A DNA stretch of 64,000 nucleotides, from positions 1 to 64,000 of the forward strand of contig NZ_JBHSAB010000024.1 of assembly GCF_042649825.1 (NCBI RefSeq), in the 5' to 3' direction. Below are positions 33,363 through 41,387 of the stretch, one piece after another (position 1 is the first letter of the stretch; the number at the start of each line of letters is the position of its first letter). The notes below the pieces were generated by a model that was not told the DNA's origin, did not search any database, and saw only the letters and a program-made list of their open reading frames with translations. The DNA is from Legionella_C dresdenensis. GTDB lineage: Bacteria; Pseudomonadota; Gammaproteobacteria; Legionellales; Legionellaceae. A program made the translations under genes and the position numbers.

Positions 33363-33392
33363 CTGTAGGTTGGGTCGTTTGACCCAACAAAA
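33363..33392. repeat. Family A palindromic repeat, single unit
   Basis: CTGTAGGTTGGGTCGTTTGA followed by CCCAACAAAA, four bases after the stop of the TPR gene. It marks the end of the flagellar-type cluster. Confidence 0.85.
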
Positions 33393-33423
33393 GATCCATG
33401 TCAAGTTCAATCATACGATCAAC

Positions 33424-33452
33424 TTGACCCATTATTAAACAAAGATTACAAT
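33424..33452 (+). promoter_or_regulatory. Sigma-70 promoter for the 33487 gene
   Basis: TTGACC (33424-33429), 17-base spacer, TACAAT (33447-33452); ATG 35 bases further, after AGAAGGAAG. The gene is therefore probably transcribed separately from the export cluster. Confidence 0.65.
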
Positions 33453-33486
33453 CAGGAACTGCTTTGTACAGAGAAGGAAGAATACC

Positions 33487-34725
33487 ATGATAAAATTTAT
33501 GCCTAAACACAGAAAAACTGTTGCTGACATCCTCAGAAATCTCCGTAATTTTCTCTTTCATACTTTCCCTGCTGATCGTATTGATCCTGTTTCTCATACT
33601 ATGAATGGCAGTGATCATGAATACGGGCATAGAATGCCGGAGCTTAAAGAAAGAACTGCAATGTTCAGAAAAAACAATGCTACACTGATTAGCTCTTTTT
33701 TAGGTCTACCAAATGCGAAAATTGATCGCTATGAACAAAGTTTTTTAAATATCGGGAAAAATTTTATTGGGTGGCAACCTAACAAAAGTACAGCCAGGCT
33801 GGTTTTCAATGCGGTGTTTATGATCCCGTTAAACACAGTTCTTACACCGTTGAAATTTGCTCTGAATGTTATGAAGCTGTTCACTGAAGTGGCCCCGGTG
33901 GTTATACAAAACCTGTTTGCCTATCTCGCAGAAAAAGCCATACGACTGAGTCGTTACCTGGTAAACCGCAGTGCGCTTTTATTGCCTTTAGCCGCAATCT
34001 CATTTGTTACCTGGATGGCATTTGTCGGTGCAACTTATTATTTCGGCGCGCTCCATATCATAGGGCGCAGCCTTACCTCACCTATCGATTCAATTCGTGA
34101 TACCTGGCATTCCAATACCAAAACCTGGACCAGATTTCTTTATACTACGCTCCATATAATATTGATTGCGAATGTTTATGCGGTAGCCCTGCCTGTTGCC
34201 ATTGCCTGGCTGCCTGCTGTTCTGCCGGTACTGACACCCGCTGTGACTGCAATTATAAACGGCTCGCTTTCAGCCGGACTTCTGATTGGAGCAGGTTTTG
34301 CAACCATTGGCGTCCTTGGCAACTTGCTGGTTAACCGATTCAGAAACTGGTGGCATAGCAACACGGCAGTCTCTGATATTGAGCCCGATAATGAACTTCC
34401 TTCATCTGAGATTGAGAATAATTATCATCAGCCGTCTCACCAGTCTCAGCACCATGGCCATGAGCATCACTTTACTATGGGTAGAGATCCTAGCACTCCT
34501 GACTTTGTCCCTGGTTATCCTGCACCGCTCACCATGCTAAATACCAGTGCGCCTCAAGAACCAGTGACCGTAGCGTCTGTTAGTCAAAGCCAACCACCGT
34601 TTCATGGATCAGGACTTTTCCATCCTGCTTACAGTAATCCTGGATCTGGCGCTCCTGGCGCTAATCCTATGTCTGATGCATTTGATTATGTGAATCAGGC
34701 TCAACCGCCGGCTCAGCCTCGATAA
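33487..34725 (+). CDS. Membrane protein, paralogue 1 of 2
   Basis: 412 aa with no recognised family. A block of about 100 residues matches the next gene: LISSFLGLPN, YEQSFLNIGKNFIGWQP, FNAVFMIPLNTVLTPLKFAL and GRSLTSPIDSIRDTW align with LISSFFGLPN, YEQSFKNLYRNFIGWKP, FYAVFNIPVNLLLTPIRFTL and GRSITSPVEALRNTW. It has three or four hydrophobic segments (about residues 115-140, 160-190, 215-285) and a soluble C-terminal tail of about 110 residues rich in His, Gln, Pro and Ser. No signal peptide. It lies just after the export cluster but has its own promoter. A multi-span membrane protein, possibly a secreted membrane-inserting effector or translocator; this is speculative. Confidence 0.7.
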   Translation: MIKFMPKHRKTVADILRNLRNFLFHTFPADRIDPVSHTMNGSDHEYGHRMPELKERTAMFRKNNATLISSFLGLPNAKIDRYEQSFLNIGKNFIGWQPNKSTARLVFNAVFMIPLNTVLTPLKFALNVMKLFTEVAPVVIQNLFAYLAEKAIRLSRYLVNRSALLLPLAAISFVTWMAFVGATYYFGALHIIGRSLTSPIDSIRDTWHSNTKTWTRFLYTTLHIILIANVYAVALPVAIAWLPAVLPVLTPAVTAIINGSLSAGLLIGAGFATIGVLGNLLVNRFRNWWHSNTAVSDIEPDNELPSSEIENNYHQPSHQSQHHGHEHHFTMGRDPSTPDFVPGYPAPLTMLNTSAPQEPVTVASVSQSQPPFHGSGLFHPAYSNPGSGAPGANPMSDAFDYVNQAQPPAQPR

Positions 34726-34738
34726 CTAACCTCCATAT

Positions 34739-34762
34739 CGGATTGCGGCTTTTCGCAATCCG
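34739..34762 (+). terminator. Rho-independent terminator
   Basis: CGGATTGCG (34739-34747), loop GCTTTT, CGCAATCCG (34754-34762), then TTATTTGTT. A perfect nine-base-pair stem with a U-rich tail, 13 bases after the stop of the preceding gene. Confidence 0.8.
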
Positions 34763-34809
34763 TTATTTGTTCTAAAACTGTCCTTACACTTACAATACTG
34801 TATAATTAT

Positions 34810-34839
34810 TTGACAAATAAAGCTGTAAATCGTTATAAT
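34810..34839 (+). promoter_or_regulatory. Strong sigma-70 promoter for the 34877 gene
   Basis: Consensus TTGACA (34810-34815), 18-base spacer, consensus TATAAT (34834-34839); ATG 37 bases downstream. It is the best promoter match in the window. Confidence 0.75.
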
Positions 34840-34876
34840 AGCGCCATTCTTTTCATCAAATACAGGCAGCATTGTT

Positions 34877-36184
34877 ATGGCTAGGCAGAGAGGGGTAAAC
34901 TTTAAAGAAACATGGAACAAGATAAAAAAACATGTCTATAAAACCTACTCCGCTACTGGCGTTGACTATCTGGAAGAAACCGTTAATGGAAAATCAGCCG
35001 GGTTTAAACGAGCCTGTAAAAAAATTGAGTCGCCATTAACCTTGATTAGCTCTTTTTTTGGATTGCCCAATAAACCGCTACAAGGTTATGAGCAAAGCTT
35101 TAAAAATCTGTACCGGAACTTTATCGGTTGGAAACCCAGAACAGCAAACTGGAAATTATTTTTTTATGCCGTATTTAATATTCCAGTCAACCTGCTGCTT
35201 ACTCCTATCAGATTTACCCTGAATGTCGCCAGACTGGTGACTGAAGTATTGCCGATGACGCTTAAACATTTGGTGCCCTATGTGGGCACAAAACTTGCCA
35301 GGCTGTCCATTCACACCGCCTCCGCCTACCGTGCGCTCACTGAAGTCGCAGAGGGCTTTTACCACCTTCATATGGATGATAATAATGGCCTGATTGCAGT
35401 GCTAGCCGGTAAACTGGGCTGGTTATTACTGCAACCGATTATTGGGCTTTTAATTGCTTCTACCTTCTTGTTAGAATTCACGGCCGTAGCGATAACACTC
35501 GTACAATACCCTTTGCAGGCAGTTTACTTTGTTGGCCGCAGTATTACATCCCCTGTTGAGGCGTTACGTAATACCTGGAAACAAGCGAGCAGCAAGGGCC
35601 TGGTAGTCGGCATTCTCCTTACCAGTTTACACGCTATGTTTATTTTGGTGCTTTATACCATGACATTTCCGTTTATTGGTAAATTTCTGGCGGCCCATGT
35701 GCTGCCCTATCTGGCGACTCACCTGCCTGCAGGCATCGTTTCAGCCGCTAACGCAATCGCCCATTTTCTCTCGCCGATATTTTTATTTATCGGCAAATTC
35801 ACCTCGCCGATTGTTAATATTTTAACTTTCTCGTTATTTCATGCTCTTGGAGTTGATGCAGTGATTGCATCTGCAGCGCCTGCCGCCGCTGGTCTGGCAG
35901 CGGTAGCCGCTCTGATTGTGGCAGGAACAACGGCTGTTATCAGTTACCTGTCTGGACGTGGGCAAACAGCACAGAATGAGCAGGAAAATAACACTGCCGC
36001 TCAGCAAGCGCAAGAAGTTGGCAACAGCAATAATGCCATGGAACGTCTTGGATTGGGAAACAGGCCGGCGCTTGAGCAGAACGATGACTTGGGTATACCG
36101 CCAGCTCATCATCCGTCACCGTTAGCCGTAAGACAGGTGCCAGAGCCAGCGCCAGCAGTTTTACCCCAAGCTCCTACGATTTAA
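34877..36184 (+). CDS. Membrane protein, paralogue 2 of 2
   Basis: 435 aa, paralogous to the preceding gene over residues 50-260 or so. Hydrophobic segments lie near residues 95-120, 175-225, 250-275, 290-330 and 335-360; the C-terminal 75 residues are polar and rich in Gln, Asn, Pro and Ala. The N-terminal 50 residues are basic (RGVNFKETWNKIKKHVYKTY). The family is unknown to me. It has a terminator before and a consensus promoter of its own. A family A repeat follows the stop. Duplication with separate promoters suggests divergent use of each copy. Confidence 0.7.
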   Translation: MARQRGVNFKETWNKIKKHVYKTYSATGVDYLEETVNGKSAGFKRACKKIESPLTLISSFFGLPNKPLQGYEQSFKNLYRNFIGWKPRTANWKLFFYAVFNIPVNLLLTPIRFTLNVARLVTEVLPMTLKHLVPYVGTKLARLSIHTASAYRALTEVAEGFYHLHMDDNNGLIAVLAGKLGWLLLQPIIGLLIASTFLLEFTAVAITLVQYPLQAVYFVGRSITSPVEALRNTWKQASSKGLVVGILLTSLHAMFILVLYTMTFPFIGKFLAAHVLPYLATHLPAGIVSAANAIAHFLSPIFLFIGKFTSPIVNILTFSLFHALGVDAVIASAAPAAAGLAAVAALIVAGTTAVISYLSGRGQTAQNEQENNTAAQQAQEVGNSNNAMERLGLGNRPALEQNDDLGIPPAHHPSPLAVRQVPEPAPAVLPQAPTI

Positions 36185-36193
36185 TCAAATTAC

Positions 36194-36314
36194 CGTAGGT
36201 TGAGCTGTAAAGCCCAACACGCCATTTTTCAACAGCAATAACTTTGATCGCTGCTTGCATCAAAGATACACTGGTTGGCAAACATCCTTGTTGGGTCAAA
36301 CGACCTAACCTACG
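36194..36314. repeat. Family A repeats enclosing a family D hairpin
   Basis: Units at 36194-36220 (CGTAGGTTGAGCTGTAAAGC...) and 36288-36314 (TTGTTGGGTCAAACGACCTA...) face each other. Between them a short hairpin CTTTGAT/ATCAAAG lies at 36242-36265. The right unit supplies the TAG stop of the fic gene (complement of 36310-36312). Confidence 0.8.
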
Positions 36315-37446
36315 TTTTTTTGATCTGGTAGCGGGTACTTCTTCCTCCGCCGGGTAGTTTTTCAATACAGCCTTTTTCCAGTAAATCAGCCAAATGTCTT
36401 GTTGCTGTTGCTTTACTGACTCTGGCAATTTTTCTATATTGTGCCGCGCTGATTCCCTGTTCAAAACCGCGCTCTCCTTCATCAAACATACGATTAAGCA
36501 CTTTGACCTGCTCGATTGACAGATCAGCTCCCTGAAAAATTTGCCAAAAACGGCTTTTTGCAAGGGTGCGATCAATTTTACAGATAGCGGTTTCTATACT
36601 ATTTTCCAGAATGTTAAAAAACCAGCATAACCAAGGAGTTATATTGGTAGTATTGCGCTGACTTTTTTCCAATATCTGATAATAATCATTACGATTAGCA
36701 AGGATAGTCGCTGACATCGCATATAAACGAATACTCTGCCGATCATCCTGGGCTAATGCCAAATCCGTCAGTGCACGCGTAATCCGCCCATTTCCATCAT
36801 CGAATGGGTGCAGAGTTACAAACCAGAAATGACAAATTGCTGCCCGCAATAAGGGATCTAATGTTGGCTCTGCACCGCTCTTGTTAAACCAGTCAATGAA
36901 CGTATTTAACTCTTGCTCTAACTGCTCTCTCGGCGGCGCTTCAAAATGCACTGTTGGCCTGTCAATACGCCCGGAAACAACTTGCATAGGCTCTTCATCT
37001 CGTAATTGCCCTGCTTGTACTGAATAGAAAAGAGATGTTGTGTTCTCAGGGAACAGCCAGTAATGCCATTGTTGTAAGCGTGCTAGCGACAATGGCATAT
37101 TCAAATTATCAATGGCATCCAACATCATTTTGGCCAACCCCTCCGAACGTTCAGTCGTTGGATACGGTTGGTTTAAATGCAAACCGATTCGTTTTGCCAG
37201 TGACGAGCGTACAGATTGGACGTTTAACTGTTCTCCCTCAATAGCAGACGAAGCAATAATATTTTGAAGCAGGGTATCAAGCGCTGACTCAAGAGAAATA
37301 TTATCAGCTATAGCGCCTGTTTTACCCAGAAGAATACCTTGTTTCAGACGAACGGCTCGCAGAAGGGGTTGGATAAGGTTATCTTGCCAATGAAATTTCG
37401 GCCAATCAGCCTGCTGCCAGATCCATTCTGTTTGTGTAGTAATCAT
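36310..37446 (-). CDS. Fic family protein with N-terminal inhibitory helix and C-terminal winged helix
   Basis: 378 aa. The Fic motif HPFDDGNGR is at 213-221, so AMP transfer to a target hydroxyl (or other nucleotidyl/phosphocholine transfer) is possible. The autoinhibitory motif [S/T]xxxE[G/N] is present at S66-E70-G71 (SSAIEG), making it a class II Fic. The first 100 residues fit a Fic-associated N-terminal domain (DUF4172 type), and residues 320-378 form a winged helix (YRKIARVSKATATRHLADLL). Such HTH-carrying Fic proteins are mostly cytoplasmic and may autoregulate. The sequence upstream has three GAGCCGA half sites. The stop comes from a family A repeat. Confidence 0.9.
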   Translation of the reverse strand: MITTQTEWIWQQADWPKFHWQDNLIQPLLRAVRLKQGILLGKTGAIADNISLESALDTLLQNIIASSAIEGEQLNVQSVRSSLAKRIGLHLNQPYPTTERSEGLAKMMLDAIDNLNMPLSLARLQQWHYWLFPENTTSLFYSVQAGQLRDEEPMQVVSGRIDRPTVHFEAPPREQLEQELNTFIDWFNKSGAEPTLDPLLRAAICHFWFVTLHPFDDGNGRITRALTDLALAQDDRQSIRLYAMSATILANRNDYYQILEKSQRNTTNITPWLCWFFNILENSIETAICKIDRTLAKSRFWQIFQGADLSIEQVKVLNRMFDEGERGFEQGISAAQYRKIARVSKATATRHLADLLEKGCIEKLPGGGRSTRYQIKKT

Positions 37447-37463
37447 GAGTGAATCTCTTTTGT

Positions 37464-37524
37464 GAGCCGATTAATGATTATATTCGGCTCATTATTTGAG
37501 TTTAATAATAGATATAATCGGCTC
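37464..37524. promoter_or_regulatory. Candidate operator of the fic gene
   Basis: An inverted pair GAGCCGATTAAT (37464-37475) and ATATTCGGCTC (37480-37490), and a third half site ATAATCGGCTC (37514-37524), 20-80 bases before the fic start. The repeated GAGCCGAwTA unit is not found in neighbouring gaps. The C-terminal winged helix of the Fic protein is a likely reader. Confidence 0.5.
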
Positions 37525-37540
37525 AATTAGCAAGCCAATT

Positions 37541-37615
37541 CTGGGAGCGTCAGGATGACTTCATGCGTGTTTGCAAAAAGCCTTTAAAGGATAGGAGTTA
37601 CCCGCTCTGAACTTT
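37541..37615. repeat. Family C element, truncated copy
   Basis: CTGGGAGCGTCAGGATGACT TCATGCGTGTTTGCAAAA and onward to CGCTCTGAACTT is the right half of the 119-bp element at 47097-47215 plus about 15 bases of shared flank. The left half is missing here, so this copy cannot form the full palindrome. Confidence 0.75.
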
Positions 37616-37641
37616 CAAGGCATCTGAATGCGCGATAGAAA

Positions 37642-37668
37642 CCTTGATTACGCTTCGCTGCATCAAGG
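37642..37668. repeat. Family D short hairpin repeat
   Basis: CCTTGAT (37642-37648), 13-base loop, ATCAAGG (37662-37668). A related hairpin lies at 36242-36265. The motif, with GCTTCGCTGC in the loop, is a common type of bacterial repetitive hairpin. Confidence 0.6.
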
Positions 37669-37683
37669 CTACTATCTATTTAT

Positions 37684-38562
37684 TCAACGAAGCCCAGGCC
37701 GGTTTTCCACCTTAATGCTTTTTAATCCTTCACGAAAAGTAGGATATTTTAGCTTAATCTTGAGTTCTTCTTTTATTTTTTGATTCGAAATACGGCGGTT
37801 ATCGGAATAGAACTCCTTTAACCTGGGCGATAAAGCAGCTTCTTCAAAATTAATCAGCGGTAATGGCTCCCTGTGAAGTAATGCGGCTGCATAGGCATCA
37901 ATCACATGCGAGGGCGCTGGCTCATCATCCGCTATGTTATAGATTGACAAAGGGTGAATATGAGTCATTGAAGCAAGAAGCACCGAAACAATATCATCAA
38001 CATGGATACGGGAAAACACATGCCCTTGTTTATAAATACTGTCTTGCTTGCCCGAAACAAGCCGTTCCAGTGCATTTCTTCCTGGCCCATAAATACCAGC
38101 GAGCCTGAAAATATGAAGCGGCAAATGCCATTTATCAGCAAACGAAAGCCACCGTTGTTCTGCCTCCATCCGCGCCAACGCCGTTGCGCTTTCAGGAAAA
38201 CACGGGCTGTTTTCATTAACCCATTTGCCCTGATGATCGCCATAAACGCCGGTAGAGGAAAGATATCCTAACCACTGAATATGGGTGCTACGCCGTTTAA
38301 TCAAATCGGCATAATGATGCAAAACGATATCGCCAATCTCAGCCGCCGGCGGAATAGTTACCAGAATATGGCTGGCCTGATTAATATGCTGTTCGATATC
38401 AGGATCAAAAAAATCAATCAAAGTAACCGTCTCTAAATGAGCAGCTGCCGGTTTTTCAAGATTACGAGTGGTTCCAATAATGCTGAAACCCTGCTGTTCA
38501 AGTACAGGCGCTAAAGCCCGAGCGGTATACCCCAGACCAAAAATCAAAAACGAAGCCGCCAT
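37684..38562 (-). CDS. NAD(P)-dependent SDR epimerase/dehydratase, YeeZ-like
   Basis: 292 aa of the extended short-chain dehydrogenase fold. The cofactor motif is a GxGxxA variant at the start (FLIFGLGYTARAL), SSTGVYGD carries the active-site Ser/Tyr region, and HVDDIVSVLLA plus YNIADDEPAPSHVIDAYA are typical of atypical SDRs such as E. coli YeeZ. Substrate is unknown. It begins two bases after the photolyase stop with GAGGGAG before the ATG, so the two form an operon. Confidence 0.88.
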   Translation of the reverse strand: MAASFLIFGLGYTARALAPVLEQQGFSIIGTTRNLEKPAAAHLETVTLIDFFDPDIEQHINQASHILVTIPPAAEIGDIVLHHYADLIKRRSTHIQWLGYLSSTGVYGDHQGKWVNENSPCFPESATALARMEAEQRWLSFADKWHLPLHIFRLAGIYGPGRNALERLVSGKQDSIYKQGHVFSRIHVDDIVSVLLASMTHIHPLSIYNIADDEPAPSHVIDAYAAALLHREPLPLINFEEAALSPRLKEFYSDNRRISNQKIKEELKIKLKYPTFREGLKSIKVENRPGLR

Positions 38563-38563
38563 A

Positions 38564-39967
38564 TTAACTCCCTCTTTTCAATTGATGATAGTAACTCAGT
38601 GCTCTGTTTCTGGCCTCATTATGATCGATAATCGGTTCCGGATAGTGGGTATTCGACATAATAGCTTTATTAATCCAGGGCTGATGGATATACTGATTAT
38701 CAACACCGGCAAGCTCTGGAATCCATTGCCGGATATAGTGTCCATTTGGATCAAATTTCTGACTTTGCAAAACCGGATTAAAAATACGGAAATAAGGGGC
38801 GGCATCGGCACCACACCCCGCCACCCATTGCCAACTTGCGCTATTGTTAGCCAAATCGGCATCAACCAACGTATCCAAAAACCAGTCGGCGCCCACCCGC
38901 CAATCAATGAGCAGCCCCTTGGTCAGAAATGACGCGACTACCATACGAATACGATTATGCATATAGCCTGTTACCCACAATTCCCGCATTCCGGCATCAA
39001 TGAGCGGATAACCTGTCATTCCTTTTTGCCAGCGAATTAAAGACGCTTTATCATCGCGCCAGGGAAAGTGATCAAATTCACTTCTGAAATTATCCTGGGC
39101 TAATTGGGGAAAGTGGTACAACAGATAAGTCGAAAATTCCCGCCACCCCAGCTCTGATAAAAAATGCTCTGTTGATTGCAAATCACAGTCACGCTCCAAT
39201 TGTGCCAGCTCAACTGCCCGCCAGATAGTCCAGGGACTTATTTCGCCAAAATGCAAATGCGGCGATAAATGGGAGGTCGCATTTTTTGCCGGAAAATCGC
39301 GATTTGTCTTATAGTTTTGCAGATGGCTGGCAATAAACTGATCCAGCTTTTTTTGCGCGCCTTGCTCACCGGGCAGCCAGTATTCAGCAAATCGTGCAGC
39401 CCAATCAAGCTTGGGCAACAGCTTCCATTGGTCCAGCTTATCACTCGCAACCGTCATTCCCTTGGGGTGATTTGACAACCTCATGGCAGGAGGAATGTGA
39501 AGCATTTGCCGGCAATTTTTCCAATAGGCGGTAAATACTTTAAAATAATCGCCGCTTTTGTTTTTAATCGTCCAGGGCTCATTCAACAGATTGCCATTTG
39601 AGCTCTGCACCAGAATCCCCTCTTCTATCAGTGCCGCTTTGATTTTTTTATCGCGCTCTATGGCTAACGGTTCATAACAACGGTTCCAATACACGGCATC
39701 AACAGATAACTGCTTAACCAATGCAAGAATAATATCGAAGGGCTTCCCTTTTCGAAGCACTAAAGACAAGTCATGTTTAGCTAACGAGTTACTTAAAGAA
39801 ACCAGACTATGATGGAGCCACCAGGCTTGCGCCCGTCCTGAAACACTGGTTTTTTGATCAAAAATATAGAGAGGGATTACATAATCATGTTGAGAGCAGG
39901 CATGAATAAATGCCGGGTTATCCGATAACCTCAAATCATGTCGAAACCAAACCAGTGCTATTGTCAT
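38564..39967 (-). CDS. phrB: Deoxyribodipyrimidine photolyase (class I CPD)
   Basis: Light-driven repair of cyclobutane pyrimidine dimers with FAD. 467 aa, normal length. The N-terminal antenna domain starts ALVWFRHDLRLSDNPAF; the FAD-binding domain has GWREFSTYLLYHFPQL, MTGYPLIDAGMRELW, GYMHNRIRMVVASFLTKGLL and DADLANNSASWQWVAGCG near residues 260-390. The tryptophan electron-transfer path positions appear retained. Start is ATG 39967. A photolyase suggests a life stage outside a host, exposed to light. Confidence 0.95.
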   Translation of the reverse strand: MTIALVWFRHDLRLSDNPAFIHACSQHDYVIPLYIFDQKTSVSGRAQAWWLHHSLVSLSNSLAKHDLSLVLRKGKPFDIILALVKQLSVDAVYWNRCYEPLAIERDKKIKAALIEEGILVQSSNGNLLNEPWTIKNKSGDYFKVFTAYWKNCRQMLHIPPAMRLSNHPKGMTVASDKLDQWKLLPKLDWAARFAEYWLPGEQGAQKKLDQFIASHLQNYKTNRDFPAKNATSHLSPHLHFGEISPWTIWRAVELAQLERDCDLQSTEHFLSELGWREFSTYLLYHFPQLAQDNFRSEFDHFPWRDDKASLIRWQKGMTGYPLIDAGMRELWVTGYMHNRIRMVVASFLTKGLLIDWRVGADWFLDTLVDADLANNSASWQWVAGCGADAAPYFRIFNPVLQSQKFDPNGHYIRQWIPELAGVDNQYIHQPWINKAIMSNTHYPEPIIDHNEARNRALSYYHQLKRGS

Positions 39968-40020
39968 AAAAGGCTTCTATTTTCCTGTGCATAAAAAAGT
40001 AGCATATCATAACAAGGGTT

Positions 40021-40127
40021 ACTCCCCGCGTCATCCCGAGCGCAGCGAGGGATCTCCCTTCAGAGGCAGAATCTCTAGCATAACGCTGGAGATCCCTCGC
40101 TGCGCTCGGGATGACGGGGGGAGTTAC
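40021..40127. repeat. Family B inverted repeat, compact copy
   Basis: Arms of about 37 bases: 40021-40058 and 40089-40127, with shared core GTCATCCCGAGCGCAGCGAG and GGATCTCC, separated by about 30 bases (CTTCAGAGGCAGAATCTC...). Outer edges ACTCCCC and GGGGGAGT also match. It lies between two minus-strand genes and has no coding content. Confidence 0.9.
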
Positions 40128-40136
40128 TAACAAGGC

Positions 40137-41306
40137 TTAAATTTTTAACTCCTTTGTTTCACCTTCGCTCTCACTTTCATCACTGGCTTCCTCTTCAACA
40201 TCCGACTCGGGCGTGTGATATTGCAGCTCCTGAGGTTCCTCTATTTCAGAAGCAGGCTCAGGGGCTGGCGCCTCTTTTTCCTGTTTCTCCTCTTCAGCGG
40301 CTGGTGCGGGATTAACAGTTGGCTGGCGTTCTTGCTCCTGCAGGCAAATTGTCGCGGTGCTGGTTAATTTCGCTTTGCCTTTTAGCTCCAGCTCGATGTC
40401 ATTTAACTCGTCATGATCATGGGCAATCTGCTGCTCAATTTTACGCTGATGATTGGCAATTTCTTTGCTTTCCATCCGAGCTTCATATCCCAGTACTGCA
40501 ATCGCGGCGGCTGCCACCACAACACCGGCGGCAGCAATTCCGATTACGGCGGCAAATGGCACGCCCGCCCCTGGAAACACAAAGGCAAAAGCAACAACCG
40601 CCAGAGCAAAACCTGCAAATGAAGCTGAAACCGCCAGCCCTTTCACCAACCGCTTTTCATTAGACCAGCGTTTCGATGGAACGGCTTTAGCACCGCTTAA
40701 TTTCTCGACATCAAATTCAGCAAACCCGGTTAAATCCGGGTTCGCTTCATCATGCGTTGCTTCAGAATAAAACTGATAACTGTCTTTGACAAAATCGACC
40801 ACGCTATACCCTAATACCACTGCACCCACGACGATACCCGGTACCAGCAAAGCAGGAAAAGCCGTACCCAGTACGGTCGCAGCAGTAACCAGACCCATTC
40901 CTGTACCCATCCAGCCTGCTTCGCCCAGCAGTTTATTACGATCCAGCGCTTTTCGCAGATAGCGAAACCTGGTTTGGCGTAACTGATTAATGGTTGCTTC
41001 GATTTCAGCAAACGCCGCCAATTGCTCTTTATTATCATCAATTGCAAGTTTTCTCTTAAAATTGCTCAGTAATTCCAACAACTGCTTTTCGTGCATGAGA
41101 TAAGTTTCCTGCTCATCGGCATGCAACATTTGTTTCAGGCAGTCTTCACTCTTTTTAGCAACAATCTGCCCCAACAGTGTGGCTTCCGAAGAAATATATT
41201 TTTCAGGCAACTTGTTAATAACAGCCTGTAACTGTTTTTGTATATTAACCGCGGTTGTCAGCTCTTTGCGAAGATAGCGTTTTCTTCGGTTTGCATTATC
41301 GGGCAT
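40137..41306 (-). CDS. Membrane/coiled-coil protein with acidic tail, unknown function
   Basis: 389 aa. An N-terminal helical, charged part (residues 1-125; LQAVINKLPEKYISSEATLL and other coiled-coil helices) precedes two glycine/alanine-rich hydrophobic hairpins at about 130-170 (GTGMGLVTAATVLGTAFPAL, IVVGAVVLGYSV) and 220-275 (AVSASFAGFALAVVAFAFVF, IGIAAAGVVVAAAAIAVLGY). After another coiled coil the last 65 residues are very acidic and proline-rich (EKEAPAPEPASEIEEPQE). There is no signal peptide. This design, coiled coils around small hydrophobic hairpins without a recognisable domain, is often seen in Legionellales effectors; function here is unknown. Confidence 0.72.
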   Translation of the reverse strand: MPDNANRRKRYLRKELTTAVNIQKQLQAVINKLPEKYISSEATLLGQIVAKKSEDCLKQMLHADEQETYLMHEKQLLELLSNFKRKLAIDDNKEQLAAFAEIEATINQLRQTRFRYLRKALDRNKLLGEAGWMGTGMGLVTAATVLGTAFPALLVPGIVVGAVVLGYSVVDFVKDSYQFYSEATHDEANPDLTGFAEFDVEKLSGAKAVPSKRWSNEKRLVKGLAVSASFAGFALAVVAFAFVFPGAGVPFAAVIGIAAAGVVVAAAAIAVLGYEARMESKEIANHQRKIEQQIAHDHDELNDIELELKGKAKLTSTATICLQEQERQPTVNPAPAAEEEKQEKEAPAPEPASEIEEPQELQYHTPESDVEEEASDESESEGETKELKI

Positions 41307-41348
41307 AGATTTATCAAAAAATGGTAGTTTCTTTCTTTATTATATCAG

Positions 41349-41354
41349 TATAAT
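41349..41354 (+). promoter_or_regulatory. -10 element for the amylase gene
   Basis: Perfect TATAAT 33 bases before the ATG. No convincing -35 box lies 16-18 bases upstream. Confidence 0.4.
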
Positions 41355-41387
41355 TAAATTGCTCATAACCAGCAGGATGCCTGGCCT

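Noticed and set aside
36174..36575. 133-codon minus-strand frame overlapping the fic 3' end
   Set aside because: It is out of frame with the fic gene, overlaps its winged-helix domain and runs into a repeat; no ribosome-binding site or similarity.
38468..38932. 154-codon plus-strand frame over the SDR and photolyase genes
   Set aside because: Shadow of two clear minus-strand genes; no similarity or ribosome-binding site.
40021..40127. Family B repeat as an intrinsic terminator
   Set aside because: The arms are long and GC-rich but no uridine tract follows on either strand, and the same sequence is repeated elsewhere in a split form.
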